64,000 nucleotides of DNA from Hyphomicrobiales bacterium. Its GTDB lineage: Bacteria; Pseudomonadota; Alphaproteobacteria; Rhizobiales; Beijerinckiaceae. The stretch lies in contig JAIXZO010000015.1 of the NCBI GenBank assembly GCA_027489535.1, forward strand, positions 62,001-126,000. The letters run 5' to 3'. The notes below the pieces were generated by a model. That model did no database searches. It had not been told where the DNA came from and was given only the letters and a program-made list of their open reading frames with translations. The position numbers and the translations under genes are program-made. Below are positions 1-9,700 of the stretch, in pieces; the first letter of the stretch is position 1; each line of letters starts with the position of its first letter.

Positions 1-200
1 TTGGAGATCGCCTTGAGCGTCGTGGTCTTGCCGGCCCCGTTCGCGCCGAGAAGCGCGACGATGCCGCCGCGCGGCACTTCGAGCGACACGCCCTTCAGCA
101 CCAAGATGACGTGATCGTAGATCACCTCGATGTTGTTGACGGAGAGGATGACGTCGCGGGCGGGACCTGCGGCGGGTTCGACGTGCTGCACGGCGCTCAT
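1..200 (-). CDS. livF: Branched-chain-type ABC transporter ATP-binding protein (LivF), 5' part only
   Basis: Only the first 66 codons lie in the window; the rest runs off the left edge. The translation shows the start of an ABC ATPase, with a Walker A loop (GANGAGKT, residues 52-59) after a short beta-rich lead-in. It is the last gene seen in the minus-strand liv operon and follows livK by 67 nt. A second ATPase, livG, lies upstream in the same operon, so this one is by exclusion the LivF partner that would pair with LivG on the cytoplasmic face of LivHM. The family is clear from the Walker A context and operon position; the substrate cannot be read from this fragment. Confidence 0.85.
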   Translation of the reverse strand, partial: MSAVQHVEPAAGPARDVILSVNNIEVIYDHVILVLKGVSLEVPRGGIVALLGANGAGKTTTLKAIS

Positions 201-232
201 GGGGCGTGTTCCGGTCGTGAAACGGGCGGGAC

Positions 233-256
233 GGGCGGGGCGCGGAGGCCCCGCCC
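233..256 (-). promoter_or_regulatory. GC-rich intercistronic hairpin between livK and livF
   Basis: A 9-bp perfect stem (GGGCGGGGC pairing with GCCCCGCCC) around a 6-nt loop lies just after the livK stop codon on the minus strand. No T-tract follows, so it is unlikely to be a full terminator. Such hairpins after a binding-protein gene often protect the 3' end of its mRNA and raise its yield over downstream genes; that role is inferred. Confidence 0.5.
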
Positions 257-267
257 GATCGTCGCGA

Positions 268-1599
268 TCAGGAACCCTTCTGGCAGGGTTCGCTGCGTGC
301 GGGCCAGGTGTTCGCGGCCGCATAGTCCTTGGCGGCGGACTCGAGCAGCGGGCGCACCTTGTCCTTCATCGGCTCCATCCAGTCGGAGCCTTGGGTCCAC
401 TTGGTCCCGTCCCACTGGGCGACATAGACCTTGTTGTGGCCGCTGTGGTCGTCGCAGGACAGCTTCACGGGGGCGGCGAAGCCCTTCATGCCCATTTCGC
501 CGAGGCGCGCCTCGGTGACGTCGAGCGCTTCGAGACCGCGACGGACGTCCTCGGCATTGACCACCTTCTTGCCGGTGATCTTCTGCGCGGTGCGGATCGC
601 TTCGGCGATCAGCATCGAGTTGTAGACGCCGCGATTGTAGAGGTTCTCGCCGACCTTATCCTTCGGCACCTTCGAGAAGCCCTTGTCGACGACATGCTTC
701 TGGATGTCCTGGATGACCGGGAAATTCGAGCCGGAGGCGTGGAAGTTGAGCGACTTGTAGCCCTTGGCCTGATCGCCGCCCGCGCGGGCGTCGTCGTCGC
801 CGCCGGCCCACCAGACGCCGACGAGCTTTTCCATCGGGTAGTTGTTCTTGGCGGCTTCCTTCACCGCCGTCGGGTTCATCGCGCCCCAGCCCTGATTGTA
901 GATCCAATCCGGACGGTCACGACGGATGTTCAGCCATACCGAACCTTGGTTCTGCATGTCGGCCGCGGCGACGGGATAGAGCTTTAGCTCGAAGCCGAAT
1001 TCCTTGGCGAGATTTTCGAGGACCGCGATGGGCTCCTTGCCGAACGGCGCGTCCAGATGGATGAGGCCGATCTTCTTGCCCTTCAGCTTGTCGAGCCCGC
1101 CTTCCTTCTCGGCGACGTGCTTGATGAACACCGAAGCGCCGTCCCAATAGGTGACCGGCGGGTTGTAGATCCACGGGAAGGTGTTGCCGACCGCGGCGGC
1201 AGAGAGGCCGTAAGCCATCGACAGGACCGGGATCTTGTCGGCCGAGGCCTTCGGAATGAGCTGAAGGGTGATGCCCGTGGAATACGGGTTGTAGATCACC
1301 GCGCCCTTGCCCTTGGTGGACTCGTAGCACTCGACGCCCTTCTTGGTGTCGTAGCCCGTCTCGCATTCCTCGACGAGAAGCTTGACGCCGCCGATGCCGC
1401 CGTCGCGCTCGTTGAGCATGCGCAGATAATCCGCCATGCCGTCCGCGATCGGGATGCCCGAACCGGCGAAGGAGCCGGTGCGGTAGGTCAGCAGCGGCAC
1501 GTAGATCTGCTCCTGCGCCTGAGCGGGGACCACCGCCGCCGTCGAGACGCCCGTAAGCACGGCCATCGCCGTGCCGAGGGCCAGTTTGCGAATGTTCAT
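268..1599 (-). CDS. livK: ABC transporter substrate-binding protein (LivK-type)
   Basis: Encodes a 443-aa periplasmic type I binding protein. An N-terminal signal peptide (Met-Asn-Ile-Arg-Lys start, hydrophobic core, AQA cleavage near residue 28) precedes a branched-chain-type receptor domain. I chose the ATG at 1599, not an upstream in-frame start, because GGGAGGAAG sits at ribosome-binding distance. It would deliver solute to the LivHM permease encoded just upstream. The ligand is not evident. The operon partner CoA ligase suggests a carboxylic acid (aryl or fatty acid) rather than leucine, isoleucine or valine; that is inference from context. The gap to livM is 100 nt, larger than between the other genes. 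Confidence 0.88.
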   Translation of the reverse strand: MNIRKLALGTAMAVLTGVSTAAVVPAQAQEQIYVPLLTYRTGSFAGSGIPIADGMADYLRMLNERDGGIGGVKLLVEECETGYDTKKGVECYESTKGKGAVIYNPYSTGITLQLIPKASADKIPVLSMAYGLSAAAVGNTFPWIYNPPVTYWDGASVFIKHVAEKEGGLDKLKGKKIGLIHLDAPFGKEPIAVLENLAKEFGFELKLYPVAAADMQNQGSVWLNIRRDRPDWIYNQGWGAMNPTAVKEAAKNNYPMEKLVGVWWAGGDDDARAGGDQAKGYKSLNFHASGSNFPVIQDIQKHVVDKGFSKVPKDKVGENLYNRGVYNSMLIAEAIRTAQKITGKKVVNAEDVRRGLEALDVTEARLGEMGMKGFAAPVKLSCDDHSGHNKVYVAQWDGTKWTQGSDWMEPMKDKVRPLLESAAKDYAAANTWPARSEPCQKGS

Positions 1600-1699
1600 C
1601 GGTCTTCCTCCCTGTGTACGGCCCGCCGACATTGTTTCGTCGGTCGGACCGCCGTGCTGGCCGCGGTACTCCCGCGGGTTCGTTACTCCGGTCGTCCCC

Positions 1700-2779
1700 T
1701 CAATAGGGGAACGGCCACATGCGAAGCTTCTGTTTCCCGATCTGCCAAAGCCGCGCGAGCCCGTGCGGTTCGACGATGAGGAAGAAAATGATGAGGCCGC
1801 CCACCACGATGTGGGTGAGATGCTCGGCGGTCGCGCCGGCCAGCGGGATGCCGATGGCGGGAAGGCCGAATTTGAGCACGGTCGGCAGCGTCGAGATGAA
1901 GGCCGCGCCGAAGAACGAGCCGATCAGGCTGCCGAGGCCGCCGATGATGACCATGAACAGGATGTTGAAGCTCTGGTTGATGTTGAACGCGTCAGACGCT
2001 TCGCCGCCGCCGTACCAGAGGAACATCATGCACGCGCCCGCCACGCCCGCGTAGAAGGACGAGACCGCGAAGGCCAGGAGCTTGGTGTCGAGCAGTTTGA
2101 TGCCCATCAGCTCGGCCGCGATGTCCATGTCGCGCACCGCCATCCACGCCCGGCCGATCCGGCCGTGGACGAGGTTGGACGCGAACCAAGTCAACACGAC
2201 GACGATGGTCAGCAGCACGAAATAGCGGGTCTCGGGCGTGGCCCGCGCGCCGGTGATCGGGATGTCGAACAGCGTGCGCTGCGCCACTTCGATCGCGCCC
2301 GAGGCGTTGTAATTGTAGAGCCAGGGGATGCGGACGAAGCACCATTGCAGGAAGAACTGCGCGGCCAGCGTCGCCACCGCGAGATAGAAGCCCTTGATCC
2401 GCAGGCTGGGGATGCCGAACAGCACGCCGACGAGCGCCGAGAAGAAGCCCGAAACGACGATCCAGACGATGATGTTCACGCCCGGGAAGATCGTGGTGAG
2501 CTTGTAGCAGGCATAGGCCCCGACCCCCATGAAGGCCCCGGTTCCGAGCGAGATGAGACCGGTATAGCCGGTGAGAACGTTCAGCCCGATGGCGGCGAGC
2601 GAGAACACGAGGAACGGGATCATCACCGAGGAGAGGAAGAACTCGCTCCCGAACATCGGGATCGCCACATAGGCGACGGCGAGCATCAGCAGCACGCCGA
2701 TCAGATCCTGACGGATCGGGAACACCGCCATGTCGGCGGCGTAGGAGGTCTTGTATTGGCCGGCTTCGCGGTAAAACAC
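1700..2779 (-). CDS. livM: Branched-chain-type ABC transporter permease (LivM)
   Basis: A 359-aa integral membrane protein with many hydrophobic spans and the LivM-type segment containing LNVLTGYTGLISLG (about residues 67-80), followed by the GIPSLRIKGFYLAVATLA region typical of this permease. It should form the inner-membrane channel with LivH. It starts 9 nt after the livH stop, so the two are almost certainly cotranscribed and translationally close. The start at 2779 gives a hydrophilic N-terminus of about 25 residues; an internal Met at residue 17 is a possible alternative. Function is secure at family level and substrate unknown. Confidence 0.92.
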   Translation of the reverse strand: MFYREAGQYKTSYAADMAVFPIRQDLIGVLLMLAVAYVAIPMFGSEFFLSSVMIPFLVFSLAAIGLNVLTGYTGLISLGTGAFMGVGAYACYKLTTIFPGVNIIVWIVVSGFFSALVGVLFGIPSLRIKGFYLAVATLAAQFFLQWCFVRIPWLYNYNASGAIEVAQRTLFDIPITGARATPETRYFVLLTIVVVLTWFASNLVHGRIGRAWMAVRDMDIAAELMGIKLLDTKLLAFAVSSFYAGVAGACMMFLWYGGGEASDAFNINQSFNILFMVIIGGLGSLIGSFFGAAFISTLPTVLKFGLPAIGIPLAGATAEHLTHIVVGGLIIFFLIVEPHGLARLWQIGKQKLRMWPFPY

Positions 2780-2788
2780 GGTCGGACC

Positions 2789-3745
2789 TCAAATCCGTTC
2801 GATGATCTTTTCGCCGAACAGGCCTTGCGGCCGGAACAGCAGGAAACCGAGGGCGATGAAATAGGCGAGCCAGCTCTCGATGCCGCCGCCCACCAAAGGC
2901 CCCCAGTAGAATTCGCCGATCTTCTCGCCGATGCCGATGATGAGGCCGCCGACGATGGCCCCGGGCACGGAGGTGAACCCGCCGAGGATGAGCACCGGCA
3001 GGGCCTTCAGCGCGATGACCTGCAGCGCGAAGGACACGTCGGACCGCGCGCCCCACATGATGCCGGTGACGAGCGCCACGATGCCGGCCGTGAACCAGAC
3101 GATGACCCAGATCTGGTTGAGCGAGATGCCGACCGACAGCGCCGCCTTGTGGCTGTCCGCCACCGCGCGCAAGGCCCGACCGATGCGCGTGGTCTGGAAG
3201 AAGAAGGCGAGCGCGGCGATCATGATCGCGGCGATGACGGCGGCGGCGATGTCGATCTTCTGCAGCTGCACGAAGCCGCCGAGCGTCTGGAACTCGATCG
3301 AGCCGGTGGGCAGATAAAGCTCCTCGGCGATCATCCGCTTGGGATTGCCGCCGAAGATCAGCTCGCCGAAGCCGATCAGCAGATAGGTGATCCCGAAGGT
3401 CGCCATGAACAGGATGATGTCGGGCTGGTTGACCAAGGGCCGCAGCACGACCCTTTCCACCGAGACGGCGAGAAGGAACATCACCCCGAGCGTGAGGATC
3501 ACCGCGAGGATCGCGGGCACGCCCATCTCGTGGAAGCCGACGAGCGTGAGGCCCGCGAACACCACCATGATGCCTTGGGCGAAGTTGAACACGCCCGACG
3601 CCTTGAAGATCAGCACGAAGCCGAGCGCGATCAGCGCATAGAGAACGCCCGAAACGAGGCCTTCCCAGACCGTCTGGACCAGCAGATCGGGAGCCGCGCC
3701 CATTTGGACGAACGGATCGATCAGGACCTTGTAGAGAATGTCCAT
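2789..3745 (-). CDS. livH: Branched-chain-type ABC transporter permease (LivH)
   Basis: A 318-aa membrane protein. It carries the LivH pattern: an early GLVSGVLYALIALGFVLIFKASGVFNFAQG stretch (about residues 30-59, shown here in two overlapping family motifs) and a late FTSVPGAIVGGLIIG segment. It pairs with LivM to form the translocation path of an ABC importer. It lies 10 nt after livG and 9 nt before livM in a tight minus-strand operon. Several hydrophobic segments span the whole length and no signal peptide is seen. The family assignment is confident. Confidence 0.92.
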   Translation of the reverse strand: MDILYKVLIDPFVQMGAAPDLLVQTVWEGLVSGVLYALIALGFVLIFKASGVFNFAQGIMVVFAGLTLVGFHEMGVPAILAVILTLGVMFLLAVSVERVVLRPLVNQPDIILFMATFGITYLLIGFGELIFGGNPKRMIAEELYLPTGSIEFQTLGGFVQLQKIDIAAAVIAAIMIAALAFFFQTTRIGRALRAVADSHKAALSVGISLNQIWVIVWFTAGIVALVTGIMWGARSDVSFALQVIALKALPVLILGGFTSVPGAIVGGLIIGIGEKIGEFYWGPLVGGGIESWLAYFIALGFLLFRPQGLFGEKIIERI

Positions 3746-3755
3746 GGCGCGATCC

Positions 3756-4559
3756 TCAGTGCGGCACGCCGAGATAGGCGTCGATGACCTTTTGGTCGGC
3801 GGAAACTTCGGCCGGCGTGCCGTCGGCGATCTTGCGGCCGTATTCGAGCACCACGACGCGGTCCGACAGGTCCATCACGACGCCCATGTCGTGCTCGATG
3901 AGGGCGATGGTGGTGCCGTATTGGTTGTTCACGTCGATGATGAAGCGGCTCATGTCCTCTTTCTCTTCGAGGTTCATGCCCGCCATGGGCTCGTCGAGAA
4001 GCAGAAGATCGGGCTGCATGGCGAGCGCGCGGCCGAGTTCGACGCGCTTCTGCAGGCCGTAGGGCAGCTTGCCGACCGGCATCTTGCGGATGGCCTGGAT
4101 TTCGAGGAAGTCGATGATCTCCTCGACGAATTTGCGATGTTCGATCTCTTCATTCAGCGCCGGGCCGTGGCGCAGGCACTGCCAGAAGAAGCCCGTCTTC
4201 ATCTTCAGCGTGCGGCCGGCCATGATGTTGTCGATCGTCGACATGCCCTTGAACAAGGCGACGTTCTGGAAGGTGCGCGCGATGCCCTGCGAGGCGGCCA
4301 CGTAAGGCCGCATGCGCTTGCGCGTCTCGCCCTTGAAGGCGATGCGCCCCTGTTGCGGGTGGTAGAAGCCGTTGATGACGTTGAGCATCGACGTCTTGCC
4401 CGCGCCGTTCGGGCCGATGATCGCGCGGATCTCGCCCTTGCGGATGTCGAACGACACGTCCGTGATCGCCTTGACGCCGCCGAAGGAGAGCGAGACGCCC
4501 TCCACCGCGAGCAGCACCTCGCCCGCCGTCGTGCCGTGCCCGTCTCCCGGAGCCCTCAT
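3756..4559 (-). CDS. livG: Branched-chain-type ABC transporter ATP-binding protein (LivG)
   Basis: A 267-aa cytoplasmic ABC ATPase. Walker A is GPNGAGKTS (residues 49-57), the signature is the LivG-type LPYGLQKR (162-169) in place of LSGGQ, and Walker B is LLLLDEP (182-188). The C-terminal half has the extended helical region seen in LivG. Its start codon overlaps the stop of the upstream CoA ligase by 4 nt (ATGA), which indicates translational coupling and ties the ligase to the transporter. It would power uptake together with LivF. Confidence 0.93.
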   Translation of the reverse strand: MRAPGDGHGTTAGEVLLAVEGVSLSFGGVKAITDVSFDIRKGEIRAIIGPNGAGKTSMLNVINGFYHPQQGRIAFKGETRKRMRPYVAASQGIARTFQNVALFKGMSTIDNIMAGRTLKMKTGFFWQCLRHGPALNEEIEHRKFVEEIIDFLEIQAIRKMPVGKLPYGLQKRVELGRALAMQPDLLLLDEPMAGMNLEEKEDMSRFIIDVNNQYGTTIALIEHDMGVVMDLSDRVVVLEYGRKIADGTPAEVSADQKVIDAYLGVPH

Positions 4560-6538
4560 GCCGCCTTCTCCGTCGCGGCCGCTTCACGCGAGGCAGGCCA
4601 GATCTTGCAGTCGCGGATCTTTACCCGCGCCGAAATCACGCCCTTGCGGCCGTCCTCGAACGTCACCTCGGTCGAGATGTCGGCCTCCGCGGCGCCGGAA
4701 TAGAGGGCGTCGATCAGGGGCTGATAACGCTCGGCGATGAAGCCGCGCCGGACCTTCTGCGTGCGCGTCAGCTCGCCGTCGTCCGCGTCCAATTCCTTGT
4801 GCAGGATCAAGAACCGCTTGATCTGCGCGCCGCCCATCATCGGCTCCGCCGCGAGCGAGCGGTTCACCTCTTCCACATGCGCGGCGATCATGTCGTAGAC
4901 CTGCGGATGCGCCGCGAGTTCCTGATAGGAGGCGTAGGACACGTTGTTGCGTTCCGCCCAATTGCCGACGGCGGTCATGTCGATGTTGACGAAGCAGGTG
5001 ACGAAGTCGCGCTTGTCGCCGAAGGCCACGACCTCCTTCACGTTGGGATAGAACTTCATCTTGTTCTCGACGTATTTCGGCGGGAACAGCGCGCCCGTGG
5101 CCAAGCGGCCCACGTCCTTGGCGCGGTCGATGATCTTGAGGTGGTTGGACCCTGGCTCGAAGAAGCCCGCGTCGCCGGTCTTCACCCACCCGTCCGGCGT
5201 CATCGTCTCGGCGGTCCGCTCGGGATCGCGGAAATAGCCGAGGAACATGCCGGGGGAGCGGAACACGACTTCGCCGGTGTCGGTGATGCGGACCTCGACG
5301 TTCGGGGCGAGCGGCCCGACGGTGTCGGCGCGGATCTGACCGTCCGGCTGGGCCGTGACGTACAAGAACGCCTCGGTCTGCCCGTAGAGCTGCTTCAAGT
5401 TCAGCCCGAGCGAGCGGTAGAACGAAAACAATTCCGGCCCGATGGCCTCGCCCGCCGTGTAGCCGACACGCATGCGGGAGAAGCCGAGCACGTTCTTGAG
5501 CGGACCGTAGATCAGGACTTCGCCGAGTGCGTAGAGCATGCGTCCCGAAAACGGAACCGACTCCCCGTTGAGGATCTTCTCGCCCCAGCGTTTCGCGACG
5601 TCGATGAAATAGGCGAACATCTTCCGCTTCGGTGCGCTCGCGTCCTCCATGCGGATCATCACGCGCGTGAGCAGATTTTCGTAAACGCGCGGCGGCGCGA
5701 AATAGAAGGTCGGGCCTATTTCGCACAGATCCTGCTGCACCGTCTCCGGGCTTTCGGGACAGGACATGCAGAACCCGGCGACGAGCCCCTGGGCGAAGTT
5801 GAGGTAGTGATCGCCGACCCATGCGAGCGGGAGATAGGCCAGCACCTCGTCGTTTTCGTCGAGCTTGTCGAACGTCACCGTATCCGTGGCGGCGGCGATG
5901 CTGCGCTCGGCCGAGAGCATCACGCCCTTCGAGCGGCCGGTCGTGCCCGAGGTGTAGAGGATGATCGAAATGTCCTCGCCCTTGCCTTCGGCGATGGACG
6001 CGTCGAGGGCGGCGCGGGCGCTCGGATCCTTCGCGAAGGCGGCGCGGCCCGCTTCGATCACGTCGTCGATGGCGTGCAGGCGGGTGTGATCGTAATCGCG
6101 CAAGCCGCGCGACCAATCATAGACGACATGCGTCAGGCCGGTCAGGCGGTCGGAAATCGAGAGAACCTTGTCGACCTGCTCCTGATCCTCGACGGCGGCA
6201 AGCTTCACCTGCGCGTGCTCGAGAACGTAGGCCATCTCCTCGGCGACCGAGTCGGCATAGACCGGGACGGGGATCGCGCCGAGGCACTGCGCGGCGAGGA
6301 TCGACCAATACAGTTTGGGGCGGTTCGAACCGACGATGGCGATGGTATCGCCGCGTTCAAGTCCGAGCTCACGCAACCCCTGCGCGTAGGCACGGACGAT
6401 TTCGTCCACCTCGGACCATGTCCAAGTCTGCCAGATTCCGAGGTCTTTCCGCCGCATGGCGGCGCGTCCGCCGCGGATCGCGGCATTGCGGGCCATCAGC
6501 TTCGGAAAGGTATCTTCGCGTGACGGCATGCCGCTCAC
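4556..6538 (-). CDS. AMP-dependent acyl/aryl-CoA ligase (long-chain acyl-CoA synthetase family)
   Basis: A 660-aa adenylate-forming ligase that would activate a carboxylic acid to its CoA thioester using ATP. The P-loop-like AMP motif ILYTSGTTGRSKG is at about residues 193-205, and the later YGQTEA and TGDAGFFEPG motifs are present. The GTG start at 6538 is chosen because AGGAGG lies 6 nt upstream. It is the first gene of the liv operon and overlaps livG by 4 nt, so imported substrate is probably activated at once. Length and motifs resemble the FadD/AMP-ligase group found beside LIV-type transporters in alphaproteobacteria. Whether the acid is a fatty acid or an aromatic acid cannot be told. 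Confidence 0.88.
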   Translation of the reverse strand: MSGMPSREDTFPKLMARNAAIRGGRAAMRRKDLGIWQTWTWSEVDEIVRAYAQGLRELGLERGDTIAIVGSNRPKLYWSILAAQCLGAIPVPVYADSVAEEMAYVLEHAQVKLAAVEDQEQVDKVLSISDRLTGLTHVVYDWSRGLRDYDHTRLHAIDDVIEAGRAAFAKDPSARAALDASIAEGKGEDISIILYTSGTTGRSKGVMLSAERSIAAATDTVTFDKLDENDEVLAYLPLAWVGDHYLNFAQGLVAGFCMSCPESPETVQQDLCEIGPTFYFAPPRVYENLLTRVMIRMEDASAPKRKMFAYFIDVAKRWGEKILNGESVPFSGRMLYALGEVLIYGPLKNVLGFSRMRVGYTAGEAIGPELFSFYRSLGLNLKQLYGQTEAFLYVTAQPDGQIRADTVGPLAPNVEVRITDTGEVVFRSPGMFLGYFRDPERTAETMTPDGWVKTGDAGFFEPGSNHLKIIDRAKDVGRLATGALFPPKYVENKMKFYPNVKEVVAFGDKRDFVTCFVNIDMTAVGNWAERNNVSYASYQELAAHPQVYDMIAAHVEEVNRSLAAEPMMGGAQIKRFLILHKELDADDGELTRTQKVRRGFIAERYQPLIDALYSGAAEADISTEVTFEDGRKGVISARVKIRDCKIWPASREAAATEKAA

Positions 6539-6659
6539 TGCGCCCCTCCTGTGCAGGGCGACCGAAGTCGCCCGTCGTTTTCCCCTGCGGCGCGGCCTTC
6601 ATGGGCCGCTTGCCTTGACGGCCCTTCCGCATCGAGGCGGTGGACCCATTGCAAGCAAG

Positions 6660-6691
6660 GTTATCGAACACCTTGCACGATGCACAAGGTG
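6660..6691 (-). promoter_or_regulatory. Candidate promoter and operator for the ligase-liv operon
   Basis: An inverted repeat with 7-bp perfect arms (CACCTTG and CAAGGTG, 6669-6675 and 6685-6691) and a 9-nt spacer lies about 130 nt upstream of the ligase start. On the minus strand a TTGTGC hexamer (6682-6687) and a GATAAC hexamer (6660-6665) are separated by 16 nt, so the repeat would cover the -35 region. This arrangement suits repression by a dimeric regulator. The rest of the 231-nt gap (6539-6769) shows nothing else I can support. Confidence 0.4.
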
Positions 6692-6769
6692 GACTTTCGT
6701 GCGGAGACGCGAAGGGACACTGAACAATGGTCGCAGACCGGGGCGGGTGCGGCCCGCCTCAGCGGTGAT

Positions 6770-9700
6770 TTATTCGGCCGCGATGGCGCGGGGAGGCTCG
6801 GCCGCCCGGAACTTCGCGAGCAATTCGGCTTCTTCGGCCTTGGCGGCGGCCAGATGACGTTCCTTGACGTAGCCGAAGCCGCGGATCTTTTCGGGGATCG
6901 CGGCCAGCGCCGCGGCGACGGCGTGGTTGTCCGGCGTCAGCCCGTTGCAGATCTCCGCGACGAGCGCCTCGTAATCCGTGATCAGCCTGCGTTCGGTGCG
7001 GCGTTCATGCGTGTAGCCGAACGCGTCGAGCGGCGTTCCGCGCAATCCCTTCAAGGCCGCCAAGACCTTGAAAGCCTTCATCATCCACGGGCCGAAGGTG
7101 GTCTTCTTGGGCCGGCCCTGCTCGTCCTTGCGGCCCATGATCGGCGGCGCGAGATGGAATTCGAAACGCAGATCGCCCTCGAACTTGCTCGCGACCTGCT
7201 TGGCGAAGGAGCCGTCGGTATAGAGGCGCGCGACCTCGTATTCGTCCTTCACCGCCATGAGCTTGAAGGCGTAGCGCACCACGGCCTCCGTGAGCGCCGT
7301 CGAACCGGGGACTTTCGCCGCCTCCGCCGCCTTCACGCGCTCGACGAGCCCGAGATAGCGGTCGGCATAGCTGCGGTTTTGGTAGGCCGTGAGGAATTCG
7401 ACGCGGCGGGCGATGCGCTCCTCCTGCGTCTGCGACAGTTCACGCGTCTTGCCGGGCGCGAGCGCAGGCGCGGCCATGGCCTCGACGGCCTTCTGGTCGA
7501 GAGCGGCGCGGCGGCCCCAAACGAAGGCGGCCTTGTTCATGCCTACCGCTTCGCCGTTCAACTCGATGGCCTTTTCGATCGCGGCGGAGGAGAGCGGCAC
7601 CTTGCCGCGCTGAAACGCGAAGCCGAGCACGAACATGTTCGCGGCGATGGCGTTGCCCATCAGCGCCGTCGCGACGGCCGTCGCGTCGATGAAGGCGACG
7701 TTCTCGCGGCCGGCGACGGCCAGAACGGCGCGCTTGATGCGCTCCGCAGGCAGCGAGAAATCGGCGTTGCGGGTGAAATCGCCCGGCATCACCTCGGCCG
7801 TATTGGCGACGACGAAGGTGCCCTTGCGCGCTCCGGCGAGCACCTTGCGCGTGCCGGTCACCACCAGATCGCAGCCGAGCACCAGATCGGCCTCGCCGGC
7901 GGAAACGCGGATCGCGTGGATGTGTTCGGGCTTGTCGGCGAGCTTGACGTGGCTGTAGACCGCCCCGCCCTTCTGGGCGAGGCCCGCCATGTCGATCATG
8001 CCGCAGCCGCGGCCTTCGAGATGGGCCGCCATGCCGAGGATCGCGCCGATGGTGACGACCCCCGTGCCGCCCACGCCCGTGACGATGATGCCGTAAGGAT
8101 GCGCCGTGAGGCCGGGATGCTCGGGCTCGGGCAGCGGCCCGAATTCGTCGGCCACGGCGAGGGGCGCCGCCTTCTTCACCTTCGCGCCGTGCACGGTGAC
8201 GAAGGAGGGGCAGAAGCCCTCGGTGCAGGAGAAGTCCTTGTTGCAGTTGGACTGGTCGATCTGCCGCTTGCGGCCGAACTCGGTTTCGAGCGGCTGGATC
8301 GAGACGCAATTCGACTTCACGCCGCAATCGCCGCAGCCCTCGCAGACGAGTTCGTTGATGATGACGCGCTTGTCGGGATCCGGGAAATCGCCGCGTTTCC
8401 GGCGACGCCGCTTCTCGGCCGCGCAGGTCTGGTCGTAGATCATCGCGCTGACGCCGGGGACCGCGGCGAGGTCGCGCTGCACCGCGTCGATGTCGCTGCG
8501 GTGATGGAAGGTGATGCCGGCGGGCCATTCGGTGCAGGATGGGTATTTGTAGGGCTCGTCGGAGACCAGCGCGATGGTTTTCACGCCTTCGGCCGCGAGT
8601 TGGCGCGCCACCGCGTCGACGGTCAAACCGCCTTCGTGACGCTGACCGCCCGTCATGGCGACCGCGTCGTTATAGAGAACCTTGTATGTCATGTTGACGC
8701 CGGAGGAGACGGCGAAACGGACGGCGAGCACGCCGGAATGATTGTAGGTGCCGTCGCCGAGGTTCTGGAACACGTGGTCGCGCGTCGAGAACGCGGCCTC
8801 GCCGACCCAGTTGGCCCCCTCGCCGCCCATCTGCGTGAAGCCGTCGGTCGAGCGGTCCATCCACTGGACCATGTAATGGCAGCCGATGCCCGCATAGGCG
8901 CGCGAGCCCTCCGGCACCACCGTGGAGGAATTGTGCGGGCAGCCGGAACAGAAATGCGGCACGCGGCTCGCCACGTCCTCGGTGGCCGCGAGCACCTGTT
9001 GGGCCTGGCGGAGCGCGGCGACGCGGGCCGCCAGATCGTCGTCCGGCGCGTAGCGCAGCAGCCGCTCGCCGATGGCGACGGCGACGTCATTGGGGTCGAG
9101 CGCGCCCTTGACGGGGAAAAGCCAGTTTCCGGCTTCGTCCTTCTTGCCGACGCAGATCGGCTGATCGACCGCGCCGTAGAGTTCCTCGCGCAGCTGCACC
9201 TCTATGAGCGAGCGCTTCTCCTCGACGACGATGACCATATCGAGGCCCTTGGCGAAGGCGCGCAGGCCCTCGGGCTCGAGCGGCCAGGGACACGCGACCT
9301 TGTAGAGCCGGAGGCCGAGCCGGTTGGCGCGCACCTCGTCGATGCCGAGATCGTCCAGCGCCTGCCGCACGTCGAGATAGCTCTTGCCGACGGTGATGAC
9401 GCCGATCTTCGCGTTGGGGCCGCCGGAGGTGATGATACGGTCGAGCTTGTTGGCGCGCAGGAAGGCCAGCATCGCGTCGCGCTTGTAGTCCTGCAGGCGC
9501 GCTTCCATCGTCAGGATGCCGTCGCCGCGACGGATGTTGAGTCCGCCGGGCGGCATGGCGTAATCGGACGGCAGCACGACGTTCACGCGGTCGATGGAGC
9601 CGTCGACGACGGCCGTGGATTCGACCGTGTCCTTGACCGCCTTCAGCCCCACCCATACGCCGCACCAGCGGCTCATGGCGTAGCCGTAAAGGCCGTAATC

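Noticed and set aside
1571-3787. Plus-strand 738-aa open frame across livM and livH
   Set aside because: It is antisense to two clear permease genes, rich in Asp, Glu, Arg and His as expected from a GC-biased shadow frame, and has no motif.
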